A stretch of DNA of 64,000 bases. Origin: Siderastrea radians (lineage: Eukaryota > Cnidaria > Anthozoa > Scleractinia > Rhizangiidae). The translations under genes and the position numbers were made by a program. Below, in pieces: positions 21,955 through 33,300 of this stretch. The DNA is taken from positions 23,498,733 through 23,562,732 of the forward strand of contig OZ024895.1 in NCBI GenBank assembly GCA_964017195.1, read 5' to 3'. The first letter of the stretch is position 1. Every line of letters begins with the position of its first letter. The notes beneath the pieces are model-generated. The model saw only the letters and a list, made by a program, of their open reading frames with translations, did no database searches and was not told where the DNA came from.

Positions 21955-22520
21955 AAAGTTTGAGCCACCTGATACATCATAATAAACAGCACCACAGGAA
22001 AGTACTGCTCAGTAGCTTTCATTTGAATGGTCACACTTTAGGATTTCATCCACAGACTCAAAGTTAGAACCACCTTGTACAGCATAATAAACAGCACCAC
22101 AGGAAAGTACTGCTCAGTAGCTTTTGTTTGAATGGTCACACTTTAGGATTTCATCCACAGACTCAAAAGTTAGAACCACCTTGTACAGCATTATAAACAG
22201 CACCACAGGAAAGTACTGCCCAGTAGCTTTCGTTTGAAAGGTGACACGTTAAGGTTTCATTCACAGACTCATAAGTTGGAATCACCTTGTACAGCATAAT
22301 AAACAATGCGACAGGAGAATTCGGCTCGATAGTTTTCATTTGAATGGTCGTACTAAAGGATTCCTTTCACAAAATCAAAAGTCAGCACCACCTTGTACCG
22401 CATAAAGAACAGTACCACAAAAATGTACTGCGTGGTGGCGTTCATATCAATGGTCATACTTTAGGATTTCATTCACAGAATCAAAAGTTAGAACCACCTT
22501 GCACAGCACAGGACTGCTCA
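21955..22520. repeat. 106-bp tandem satellite, about 5 units
   Basis: The phrase TTAGAACCACCTTG or a close variant recurs at about 21959, 22064, 22171, 22276, 22382 and 22488, giving a 105-107 bp period. Each unit also has ATAATAAACAGCACCACAGG, GTACTGCTCAGTAGC and TTTAGGATTTCAT. It starts about 280 bp after the stop codon of the FN3 gene. Single copies occur near 24300, 31590 and 52020. Confidence 0.9.
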
Positions 22521-23132
22521 GTGGCTTAGCAGGTGCGGGCAAGTACTCACTTACTAACTTTCATTTTGATTGACTCACTACAGACCCAACTGAGCCATTT
22601 TAAACACGGATGCGGCTTCAACTCTTGGTTTTAAGAACCACGTGTCATGCTAAGACTTTATCACCACATATGAAGACCACTAAGACCCCCCTAACACATT
22701 ATTGGTTGAGTTTCAGGGAAAATCTGTGACAGCACGCACTCAAAAAGCTGGGAGAACTTTCCTAATCTTGAATGACCACTTAATCATTAGTGATTGTATA
22801 TTTAAACTTCTTTGTTTGCAGAAGATGAACTACTAGTGATGCTGGCAGACGTTTCAGATGACGAAACGTTGATCACAGCTTAACTTCATTTCTTTTCCCA
22901 AGGCGTACCTTCTTGCTCTACTGCGAAATTGCCTCTAATCCACGCTTAAATATATTGCAATGTAAATGACATGAAATGAGAAAAGTTACCCGTGAAAAGG
23001 GCTATTGTCTAACCAGACGATTAAACAGCTTAGTGCCTATGCGAAATCTTATATTGGCGGGGAGATAATTGAATAGTTTAGCCGCCCAAATCCTGGAAGG
23101 AATATTTTGTTAAGGGGGAACAAGACGCTTTA

Positions 23133-23526
23133 GGCCTGTTCCAAACGTCGCGCTACTGCCGTGCCGAACTCAAATAAGTTTGACCCGGCCGTGGGGCGAC
23201 AATAGCACGGCAGTGGTTTCAAACGTCGAATTTAATTCAGTCGCGCCAAATTCAAATTAGGAAAACCCAAAAATACAAAAATAACCCAAAATACATTAAA
23301 ATAATTTATAAATTGAGTTCGGCAAGGCAGAAGCACGCCGTTTGAAACCAAGTCGTGCTACTGCCGCGCGGCACGACAGGGCCTGCCGTGCTAAATAGTC
23401 GTGCCGAACTTAATTCAACCTGCCGAACTGAATGGTTTCAAACGTCGTGCTACTGCCGTGCCTAAATCGAATTTAATTCTTGAATTTAGTTCGGTACGGC
23501 AATAGCGCGACATTTTGGAACAGGCC
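23133..23526. mobile_element. PIF/Harbinger-like MITE, TTA target duplication
   Basis: 394 bp with inverted termini GGCCTGTTCCAAACGTCGC / its near-complement ending GGAACAGGCC, flanked by TTA (23130-23132, 23527-23529). The interior is rich in GTGCCGAACT and GCTACTGCCGTG words repeated in both orientations. A lone left terminus of the same family sits at 23590-23630, also preceded by TTA. Confidence 0.8.
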
Positions 23527-23927
23527 TTAGTAAGCGTAACTGGGTTGCCTTCGGAATTGCCAAAAACTCAGGGAGATAAGAACAACTTAGGCCTGTTTCA
23601 AACGTCGTGCTACTCCCGTGCCGAACTCAATACATAAATTATAAACACATTGAATACAATTTAAAAGTTGGCTTAACCGGTATCGGGTTATTCCAGACAA
23701 CATCCACACACCCCCGACGGATGGCAAGGGTCTTTGACTTCCCTTCCGCCCGGATTTTCTTTACCATTAGACCCCTCTCCCCCGTCCGGATTTCCAATGT
23801 CAAAGTCTCCCACTTCCGCCCGGATTACTCCCAGAGTCAGTTATGGAGACATTTGATAGTACCTGATAGTACTATCAGCCAAGTTGAGGGGCTATGGCTG
23901 TCGATCATCGTACTCATTTGCCACACC

Positions 23928-24290
23928 TAAACTATGGAACTCATTACCAGAACATGTCCACCATCACGATGATTTTGCAAATTTCAAAACTGCCTTAAAG
24001 ACTCACTTATTCAGCGGACATTTTAACTATGTAGAATTCATGCCTATAGTGTAAATATTAGTAGTTAGTATTCTTATATATTTATGTTCTTCTATATATA
24101 TATATATATTTTTAGTTAAGTATTTTTATATTTTATAGTTTTTATTACTGATGTAAATCTCTTAATCTATTTTAAATATTACTATTACGTTGTAAAGCGC
24201 CATGAGCACTTGGATATGGCGCTATATAAATGCTTATTATTATTATTATTATTATTATTATCATTATTATTATTATTATTATTATTTGAA
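23928..24290 (+). mobile_element. LINE 3' end (CR1/L2-like)
   Basis: The frame from 23928 to the TAA at 24052-24054 reads LWNSLPEHV...FANFKTALKTHLFS, the usual C-terminus of non-LTR reverse transcriptases of this group. The 3' UTR ends with a stem-like GCGCCATGAGCACTTGGATATGGCGC and a (TTA)n tail to about 24286. The rest of the element is missing, a typical 5'-truncated insertion. Confidence 0.75.
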
Positions 24291-24530
24291 GTGCTTCGAA
24301 CATTCGTGTCTGTGGATGAAATCCTGTAGTGTGACCATTCAAATGAAAACTCTCCAGCTGTTCTTTCACATGGTCAGTATTTATATTTAAGTATTTTGCA
24401 AAATGAAATTTGGGAATTGTTGTAAATTTTGATTTTAGGCACTATTGGGAGTAGAAGGGTTAATTTGCACATGTGATATGAACGGTAACTACGAACGGGT
24501 TTATTTTGTACTTGTAAAAACATGAGTTAA

Positions 24531-26110
24531 GGTGGCTCGATCGGGTTTTTGAGTGACGATACCTCTCAACTTTGAGCAACTAGCGTACCACAGTGAACAA
24601 CCCAATAGAAAATCGATCGTTACTGCTGACCTAGAGAAAGATGAAAGTTTTAAATGAGGTAAGTTTCATCGAATTTTACATGAGAGCCGATTACTTGTCA
24701 CCAAGAGATAATTCTGGAAAGCGCTCGACTGGATCTTCGACCTGACATATTTGTATTCACGTCTCCAAAATTTGAAGAATTTCTATGAGAGCGTTTTCGA
24801 GAAATTTTCGGGTGAAGTTTTAGGGTGTTAAAAAACAACAAAAACAAAATAATTTTGATCTGTTATTGAAAAGTATGCCCACAAAGGCTTGATGAAATAA
24901 CATTTTGGTTTTAAATGAATGTTATATCGTCTAATTACTTGCATCTCCATTGTTTTAAATCGGCGTGCAATTGTAAATTTCACTACATCAAGAATTCATA
25001 TAACGCTTGATTGCTTTCCGAAGATGTTCCGAAAACGTGCTGAGACTGGGATAAGATTGTGGGAGACCCACGTCTATTGACCTGTTTAAATTTTTCGTTG
25101 TCTCCTTGCCATAAGAATCTGGAACACTGACTGAGCACAGCAGCTTTCCGTTTGCGCTCTCTGCTAACCGAGGCTTGCGCTTTCTGCTAACCTTGAGGTT
25201 TGCACTCACTGCTGTCAGCCTGTCCATTGTTATTGTAATGCTGACCTGGTACATTAGCACGTTTTTCAGAACATCTTCGGAAAGCAATCAAGCGTTATAT
25301 GAATTCGTGATGTACTGAAGTTTACAATTGCACGCCTATTCGAAACAATGGAGATGCATAATAAGAGCAACAAGCCACTGGCGTAAAATTCAGTCCAATA
25401 ATTTCCTGAGTTTAGGCTTAAGATTGTTAGCCTTACAACGTTTCAATGAGTTTGAGACTCGGGGATTGTATTGATTATTGATTATTCTCCTTGAAAGCAA
25501 AGTTTTAAAAAAATTCATCTACCGCTTCTTAATTCATAATCATTTTAATAAGTGTAGGGTCGATTTTTGATAAAAAAGCCGCGCAACACACTTAACCAGT
25601 TCATATTCAAGCCAACGTTTTTAAAAATCAAATGGAACGATTTCCCCGAAATTTTCACACAAAGTAATTAGATGACATAACATTCATTTAAAACCAAAAT
25701 GTTGTTTCATCAAGTCGCTGTGGACATACTTTTCAATAGCAGTTCAAAATTATTTTGTTTTTGTTGTTTTTTAACACCTTAAAACTTCCCCCGAACATTT
25801 CTCGAAAACTCTCTCATAGAAATTCTTTAAATTTTGTAGACGTGAAGACAAATATGTCAAGTCGAAGATCCAGTCGAGCGCTTCCCAGAATTATCTCTTG
25901 GTGACAAGTAATTAGCTCTCATGTAAAATGGGGGATGACGTCATTTCGTTGCTATGGTAACTCCGAATTCGATGAAACTTACCTCATTTAAAACTTTCAT
26001 CTTTCTCTAGGTCAGCAGTAACGATCGATTTTCTATTGGGTTGTTCACTGTGGTACGCTAGTTGCTCAAAGTTGAGAGGTATCGTCGCTCAAAAACTCGA
26101 TCGAGCCACC
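24531..26110. mobile_element. 1.6-kb foldback element with TTAA target duplication
   Basis: TTAA (24527-24530 and 26111-26114) flanks termini that start GGTGGCTCGATCGRGTTTTT. The inverted repeats run on for about 515 bp (24531-25045 against 25255-26110). The right arm carries an extra block of about 300 bp at 25355-25662. The loop has a 99-codon open frame on the minus strand without any recognised motif. TTAA with long inverted repeats fits Kolobok or piggyBac-type non-autonomous elements; the terminal bases alone do not decide. Confidence 0.8.
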
Positions 26111-28320
26111 TTAACGTTAGCGATCTTGGGTGATTATAATGTAAAAAAAGGTGTCCACACACAATCAATTGTTTTGTTTTTTTTTTAATTTATAACTTCT
26201 TCTTAAACAGTAAGTCATCTTCAGATTAGAACCGAGTAAAAAGTGAAGACGTTGCTCAGTTTATCTCGTTGTCGCTTGTTATCATTGGCCTGATTGGTAA
26301 GCTTCTGTTTTAAGTCAGAGTTAGTTCATGACCAACTGATTTGGATGAGATAGTAAACAAGCCATTTGTGAAGCCGTGAACATAATGAGTGAGAGGATGG
26401 ATGAAAGTTGGACAACAGGTTCAATTCTCATCGACTATCGCCATCACAGTGAAATACGTTGACAAACTTCACGAAAGTAAATGGACAAATGAACTTTCGA
26501 ACTATACCCGTGTATTGGTCAAAAGAGCAGTAAGGGGTTGATACTCATAAAATTAGTTACCTGTTTTCACGATCCAGCGTTTTACCGATTTTACGTGGCG
26601 CTAACGGGTCGACTCTCGTGAAAATTTGAACAGTTTAACCTGGAGACTGATGATAAAGGTCGACACTCGTCCACAACCAGTAGCTTGGAATTGTCGCAGG
26701 GACCAGTCCCTTGAAGTATTTTCATAAATCTTTATGGGAAAAGTCTGGTTGCAGGCACTTTTTGCAAGACTGTCACAGTGTGGCGGACGAAAATCCCGAG
26801 AGCATACAAACGAAGGGACTTGTAGCGGGAGCAGTGCGATTTGGTCACAGGAACTTGTCCAACGAACAGTACACAAAACTGTAAATAGCTTGAACCCAGG
26901 AGTCATATCATAAGTCGGTAAATTATGATCGTCCGGGTGAGTGTAGTCCTGAGAAGGACTGTTTGTAGTGACATTGACAGTACACCAGAGGGGAAAAGGA
27001 GGAGGGACAGCCAATGAACTTGCCCCTACAATTCAAGCCTCTTTATTCGTGGGACAAGCTGCAGGACCAATGTTTAGTTCTTGTAACTGGGTGTTGCCGA
27101 TCTTTCAGTCGGTTTTTCAGCGGAGTTTTAGGTGGTATCAAACTGTCCAAAAAAATATGTACGATCTTAGGATTAGGTTAGTGTTCTTGCAACAGCTGAG
27201 GCAAACACAGAAGGATAATATTTTGAAGCCAAAATTAAACAATCCATTGTGCAGCAATTATCATCCAAGCGATTTTGTCAGAAATTTGCTGATAGTAAAC
27301 CTTGATGTCTTGGATCTTTTTTGAGCTTAACAAGGAAAACATCTCTCGACGTTTGTTCGAAATATTCGCGTTTTCCTAAAACTAATAGGTCTTCTTATAG
27401 CGCTTGTATATCTTAAGGACAGTGCCTCCTAATACAGATGTTTTTTTGCAAAGATAGATAGATAGATAGATAGATAAAACTTTATTTTAACACGATAATA
27501 ATAAAAGCTAAAAGCTTGTGGGGTCGTGTATTTAAATTTAAGATTAAAATTACAATTAAATATCTAAAATTACAATTCTTATGTTTACAGTAAAATTAAT
27601 TATTTATTAAAGGTACGACTATGGGAAAAAAGCAGATCTTAGCAAGAGTTATTGGAATCCAAAAAGAAAAATGTGGGTAACCACGCAGTTTTCAGAGATA
27701 ATCAAGCAACCATAATTCTAAAAAGCGTTAAAATACGTCCTTAATCATCTATTTTGTTTGCCCTAATACCTAAAGCTAAACCTAAACTAACCAAAGCTAA
27801 AGCTAAACTTAAGCTAAACGTAAACCTAAACATTTCTTATTTAGAGTACCAAAAATTACACAAATCGGTTTACCCTTGCTTATCAAAAATTCAATTTATA
27901 AAGTGGAGCCTCTGCGCTAATAAATAGGCGACAGGCCACCTTAATAAAAAATACTGAAGATCGTCTTCTTCCCGTCTTTTTCACCGGATTTGGCATTTTA
28001 TGGGAATATTTGGTTGTTTTATGCTCAAAAGTGGATTTCACTTAAAAATTGGGTACTTTGCTTAATAACTATACAGGAAGCTTCACTCCTTGAATGCTTG
28101 CACCACTTGCTACTCAGCTACCGGCGGCCATCTTGGATTGTCATTAAATATTTGAAAGTCGAATACTGAGCTCAAAACAAGTTATAAATCTTAACAGACA
28201 CTGCCAAAGGTATCAAAATTTCAAGAAATTAAGTTGACTTTTGAAGTAGCAAATTACGAGCCTCGTCCTTCCCCACATGCAATATCAGGCTTCCAGGTAT
28301 TCACAACAATGTAATAGATA
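26111..28320. other. Gene-free stretch with dispersed repeats
   Basis: No gene supported. 26640-26990 contains words shared with 36590-36700 and 38530-38720 (CAGGGACAAGTCCCTT-like, GATCGTCCGGGTGA, GTAGTCCTGAGAAG), so it is an old dispersed repeat; the 137-codon open frame there is part of it. A LINE tail starts at 27457. Confidence 0.55.
27457..27700 (-). mobile_element. LINE 3' tail with (GATA)n
   Basis: On the plus strand a (GATA)n run precedes AAAACTTTATTTTAACACGATAAT, the reverse complement of a ...GTGTTAAAATAAAG tail. Same layout as at 13481. The word AAGCAGATCTTAGCAAG near 27630 recurs near 31490. Confidence 0.55.
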
Positions 28321-28608
28321 GCCTGAGAAAACAGCCGACGTTTTGCGAGGTCGCGACTTGAGCCCTCGCAAATGACGTTTGAGTAACGAGCGCAGAAATT
28401 CCATACTGATGACGCGTCACCACCCAGATCTAGGTAGTACTTTTGATTGGTTGAAACGCGAGGGAATTTCGTTTCAACCAGTCAGAAGCACTACCTTGAT
28501 GTGGGTAGTGACACGTCATCAGTATGCAATTTCTGCGCTCGTTACTCAGACGTCGTTTTGCGAGTGCTCAAGTCGCGATCTCGCGAAACGTCGGCTGTTT
28601 TCTCAGGC
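28321..28608. mobile_element. Palindromic MITE, TA target duplication
   Basis: 288 bp with termini GCCTGAGAAAACAGCCGACG and its exact complement, flanked by TA. Nearly the whole element folds back on itself (ATACTGATGACGCGTCA, GTAGTGCTTCTGATTGG-like words in both arms). This family is widespread in stony corals as I remember it, which supports the host guess. Confidence 0.85.
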
Positions 28609-28787
28609 TATGTAACAGAGAAACTTTCTCAGCAAATCGTTGTTACTACAATACCAGATACATTAGTTGGGACGCATTCTGTCTTCCTGCCCTCTCGATG
28701 TTGGTGTACGAGATTTCCTAGCTGAATTGCGCTAAACACCATTAAGAGGGAGAAGGGGAACAAGGGAAGGAAAAAACAGCCTTCTCT

Positions 28788-28931
28788 CAAAGTACTTTAG
28801 AATAGAGAAAAAAAACGATAATAAAACATGACGTTTTGACGACAGCATGTCGCCATTATCAAATGCAAATTGTAACAAGAATGGCGTCAAAACGTCATGT
28901 TTTATTATCGTTTTTTTTCTCTATTTTAAAG
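28788..28931. repeat. Inverted repeat, arms about 64 bp
   Basis: The left arm (GCCTTCTCTCAAAGTACTTT...GACGTTTTGACG) is repeated in inverted orientation up to 28931. The spacer reads GATAATGGCGACATGCTGTCGTC on the minus strand. A third copy of that spacer and arm is at about 29335-29410, plus strand. The layout resembles Penelope-like terminal repeats. Confidence 0.7.
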
Positions 28932-29049
28932 TACTTTGAGAGAAGGCTAAAAGAAAGTGTGAAATTACATAATAATGAACTAAGGTGTGGGAACAAAAGA
29001 ATGTGCATATTAAGCTAAGTGAAAATTAATGTAATAGTGTAATTTATTA

Positions 29050-29290
29050 TATATAGACCACTCGTAAATTTCATACGAAACTACGTCCGGGATTTTCCGC
29101 TCTTACACTGTTACTTGTCCAAAAATACTCTTGTCCATATAATAAAAAGAAAATTGCACGGTGACTTGAAGATATGAATTTTGTTTTCTCGTGGTAAAAA
29201 GCAATACTTTACTCACTCGCGCGTTTTTGCCGCTCGAAAAAAAATTCATATCTTCGCGCCGCCGTGTAATATCCTCTATGTAATTTAATT
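29050..29290. repeat. Dispersed foldback repeat, copy 1
   Basis: Contains GACCACTCGT...CATACGAAACTACGTCCGGGA and then a fold of AAGATATGAATTTT against AAATTCATATCTTCGCGCCGCCGTGTAA. The same modules appear in opposite order and orientation at 61395-61680 inside the CEP63 gene. No coding frame. Confidence 0.7.
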
Positions 29291-29676
29291 TCACACTTTC
29301 TTTTCTGTGCATATATCGCTACCAATCTTGTTACAATTTGCATTTGATAATGGCGACACGCTGTCGTCGGAACGTCATGTTTTATCATCGCCTATTTTTA
29401 TTCTAAAGTGTTTTACAAAATCTTTTGTCTTGAAGTGTCCCAACAAATTGTGACCGAGACTGTGGCTCGTATCACAGATTTAGAAACTCGAATGGGTATC
29501 TCAGTTAGTAAAAGGCCTTGCATGAACATTTATTATACAAGGGTGTTATTCAGTGGAAAGCTGTAAATTACGCCTGGAAATTTTAACTGAGTCAGTTTTT
29601 ATTTTATTGAGCCTGTCTGATAACAGTTTCTCTTTTTAGTTCCAGCACTTTCAAATGCTGTGCCGCCTGACAGTAA

Positions 29677-29866
29677 GGCCCAGTTCAGACGCCGAACCTC
29701 TCATGTGCCGTACCAAGTAGTAAGTAGTTTTTGGCAGTTGTACGGTGTCCAAATGAGTTTTTTTCGACAGATTTCAATTAGGCAAGCCAAAATCTAAGGG
29801 ACGGCAAACTAGGAGCGAAAATGTATTTGGTACGGCAAATGAGAGGTACGGCGTCTGAACTGGGCC
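29677..29866. mobile_element. 190-bp MITE, TAA target duplication
   Basis: Perfect 18-bp termini GGCCCAGTTCAGACGCCG and complement, flanked by TAA (29674-29676, 29867-29869). GGTACGGCA words in both arms. PIF/Harbinger-like by its three-base duplication. Confidence 0.85.
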
Positions 29867-30388
29867 TAACAATTTTAATAAGCACAGCTGTCAACTTACA
29901 GTGTATTTGACAATCAGAAATAGTTTTTGTTAAGAAGCAATTAAAAGGATTTTTCGACTAGTTGCCTTAGGTGAGGAAACCTTCTTTAACAAATTTTGAG
30001 TCGTGGAATCATAACGAATCTTGTTTTGGCAAATATTTCTCGAAGCTTTGGAGAAGATTCTGGCTGTTATACTCCGAAAAAAAAAACGTAATCACCAGCT
30101 AGTACTCAAAACACTGTCACGCCAGCATGATGGCACACGCACGGGCAATCAAGTTATCGTTCGAAAACGCAGGCTCAGTCAATGCTCTGAGATGACCAAC
30201 GATTCCCACCAAATAAAGGTCTTTGTCCCCTGTACACTTGCATAACTTTCCAAATTGGAGGTATCCAAGAGGAACTGCGCATGCATCCTGGCCACTTAAT
30301 GCGCACATCACAAGCTACGGTTTAGTTAATGTAGCCGTTTACTATGGAAGCTGTATGATAACCAGTCTAATGCGCGGGTAAGTATGGG

Positions 30389-33300
30389 TCATACAGTCCA
30401 CTTGAGGCATCTGGTGTCTTGGTGAGTTCCCAAACACTTCACACAGCAGTACCTAGCTCCACAAGATACACAGGTGTAGTTTGAGGGAAATGTACAAAGT
30501 GGTTAAGGATTTGCTAATTATGAAATCAAAAATCCCGTTGTGGCTGCAGAACTTATGTCTAAAAAGGTAAGAGCTAGTCCACTTTATAAAACAAGGTGAG
30601 ACACTAAGTTCACGCGTGTTCGAGTGTATATGAAAAGCCTTTGGCACACAGGGTAAATTCCAGTCAGATGTGAGGCCTTCCATTTTTAGCTATCCAAAAT
30701 ATCAGATCTATTACCCCCACTTTAACCCTTAAGCCCCAATATCAACATGCAAGTTCTCCTTACTGTTCTCCATATATTTCTTATGGTACTAGTTGGGAGA
30801 ATTTGCTCACACATCAAGACACCTCATCTTAAGTGATCATGACCTGTATGTTTGATCAAGTAGTGACATTGTGAAGAGAAATTAGATGCTTGTCACTACT
30901 GGGGCTTAAAGGGTTAAACCATTTGTACCCCCTTTTCATCTGTCTTTTGATGCGTTTTACTGAGGTTAAAAGGTACACTTCAAGTCAGTGAATGTATAGA
31001 CAATTCTCTTTCATACGGTTTCAGTAGGGACTGGGATGTCTGTCCTTATTATAGAGGTGACTGTATCACAGAGGTAGAGTTTGTGAAAATTTTGCTTTCC
31101 CTAGGACCAACGGAACTTTCTGAAATAAGGTTGGTGCCTCCTTTTGTTACTGTGCATGCATTCTGCACATCTCGGGTCTGGGGCACATTTCTCAAAAGCC
31201 CCGAAAAGTTGTCAGCCCCAAAAAGACATTCGTGAAAAATATGAACCACTCATTGTACAAAGCTGTTACTTTCGCAGGTCTTTAAGATAAGAAATGCTTA
31301 ACTAGTAGCAAAGTTTCATGCTTAGAAACTTCTTTGTTTACAGGATTCAGTGTGAAATATTGTGACCGAAGTTGACACAAAAAGTTTCAGGGCTTTTGAG
31401 AAACACATGCATGGTCTGAGATACGTATTCAGGTTTTGCCTACTAGTTAAATACAAATGTATTGTCGCATGGTTTAAGACTGTGTGGAAAAAGCAGATCT
31501 TAGCAAGGGCTGTTGGAATCCAAAATTAAAGAAAATTGGGGGTCATCACGCAATAATTGAGCTTTGGTACCGCTCTTATGCTTCACAAGGTGGTTTGAAC
31601 TTTTGAGACTGTGGATGAAATCCTAGAGTGTAACCATTCAAATTGAAGTTACTAAGTGGTGATTTGCTATTGTTCTGTTTATTATGCAGAGATTCTGCAC
31701 GTAAAGTTAAGACAAAAATCAATTTAGCTTTGGAAGGTGATTTTAAAAGGATATCCACAGACAGAGCAGAAATGCCTCTCTGGAAACTTTGATGCCGGAA
31801 CATTGGCAGAGGAGTATGATGGTTCACCTACTTCAGCCTCCTGTTGCTGTCAGTAACACAAATAAATTATCAAATGAACATTGAACACCACAATTTCAGC
31901 AGACAATACTTGAGTCAATAGTAACTTTTAGATCAGACTACAAGTACACATATGGGGTTGAGTAAGAACTAGATTTAAGCCATGTCCCCAATGCCCTTGC
32001 CCATACATGTACCTAGTTCCTCAATATACAGTAGTCTCTACAAACCATAGCTAACAAATCCATGCAATAAAACTCACCATGTGTGAACATGGTTCATAAT
32101 CTTGTTGAGCATACTAATGGTGTAAGCAAATTTAAACTATGGCTGGTGCCCCTTTTGAATCACATAAATATTTATATTTCTTGTTTTAAAACAAATCTCA
32201 ATGCAAGCAAAAGTGGAACTGCTGCACTGCACAGAAAAAACCTTTTTCAGAATACAGCTCAGGCTTTCTTATTTTATGGCTTCCTTCAGTTCGGTTTTCA
32301 CTGTGTGTTTCCTCTCACTTGTTACAAAACATGCTTTTATAAGCTGTGAGTGTTTGATGTACTTGAATAGTTTGGAAAGCACTGGAGGAACTATAGTTTC
32401 ACTTGGCAACTCTTACGTTTCTCCTGTGCTCTCCAAACTTTCTGCATGCATCAAAACTCATTATATTTATATGCACATGCCATGGATGAACTAATTAATA
32501 AAAATTGTTAAATTAATATTGCACAATCTTGTAAAAATATTGTAGCCTGATCTGATGGTACCTAATTGTACATGTAAATGGGTATACCAATATTAACAAC
32601 AAAATGTAATGAATATAAATTAATTTTATAGCACCAAATCTGCTGAACTAATAATAATCAGTTAAGCTACTTTAAATTAATCTAATATTGATTAGTTAAA
32701 AACAAAAAATAAGAAGAAATTTTACAAATAAGCATAAACTTAATTGACAAGATTAAAGCTTTTTTAAGAAAAAAAAATTCTGAAAGCCAGCTTCCAGACT
32801 TTACAAGTCTGCCACCAATATTGGAAGCTTCGAACTTGTACAATAATTGTACAAGTTCATCGGGCGCCTCCATTTTGGATAGCGCTTAGGAGCCTGGCCA
32901 CTTATTCGTGACGTCAATTTGTCCCAATTGAAATTGGCATTGGGACGAATTTTTCGCTCCTTTGGAGAGGAATTTCATTGGGATCCGATGCACTATGGAA
33001 GCTCAAACAACGGTCAGTAACTCAATGTGGCCTTTTAATTGGTGAGTACAAAAAATATACGGTTTCTGGAGTGACCTTCTCCTTTAAGCTCACCTTGAGC
33101 TTAACATTGACAGACGAAAAAATTTGTACCAAGAGTTACACAACTGAGCAAACTTACTGCTTCTTCAAGTAGCATGGCAAACGTTCTTCTGAACCTCTGT
33201 TTATTGGACAAAAAGAAGTTACCATTACATGTAAGTGTACCTTTAGGAGTTTAAGACGGATTCCGCTCAACGTTCGAGCAATAAGTGCAAAAATTATTTA

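Noticed and set aside
24172..24390. Poly-Tyr and poly-Ile frames
   Set aside because: These are translations of the (TTA)n tail of a LINE.
24988..25287. 99-codon minus-strand frame as a transposase candidate of the TTAA element
   Set aside because: It overlaps the inverted arms, has no DDE-like or other motif and shows no sign of coding constraint.
26601..27014. 137-codon minus-strand frame
   Set aside because: Its sequence words recur at 36.6 and 38.6 kb in non-coding context, so this is a dispersed repeat with a chance frame.
31576..31827. Minus-strand 83-codon frame containing FRHQSFQRGISALS
   Set aside because: It is an out-of-frame shadow of ZNHIT1 exon 5 running on into the U12 intron.
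32682..32873. Minus-strand frame starting MEAPDELVQLLYKFE
   Set aside because: No continuing exon or homology found. It lies in a ZNHIT1 intron and contains a palindrome that shapes the frame.
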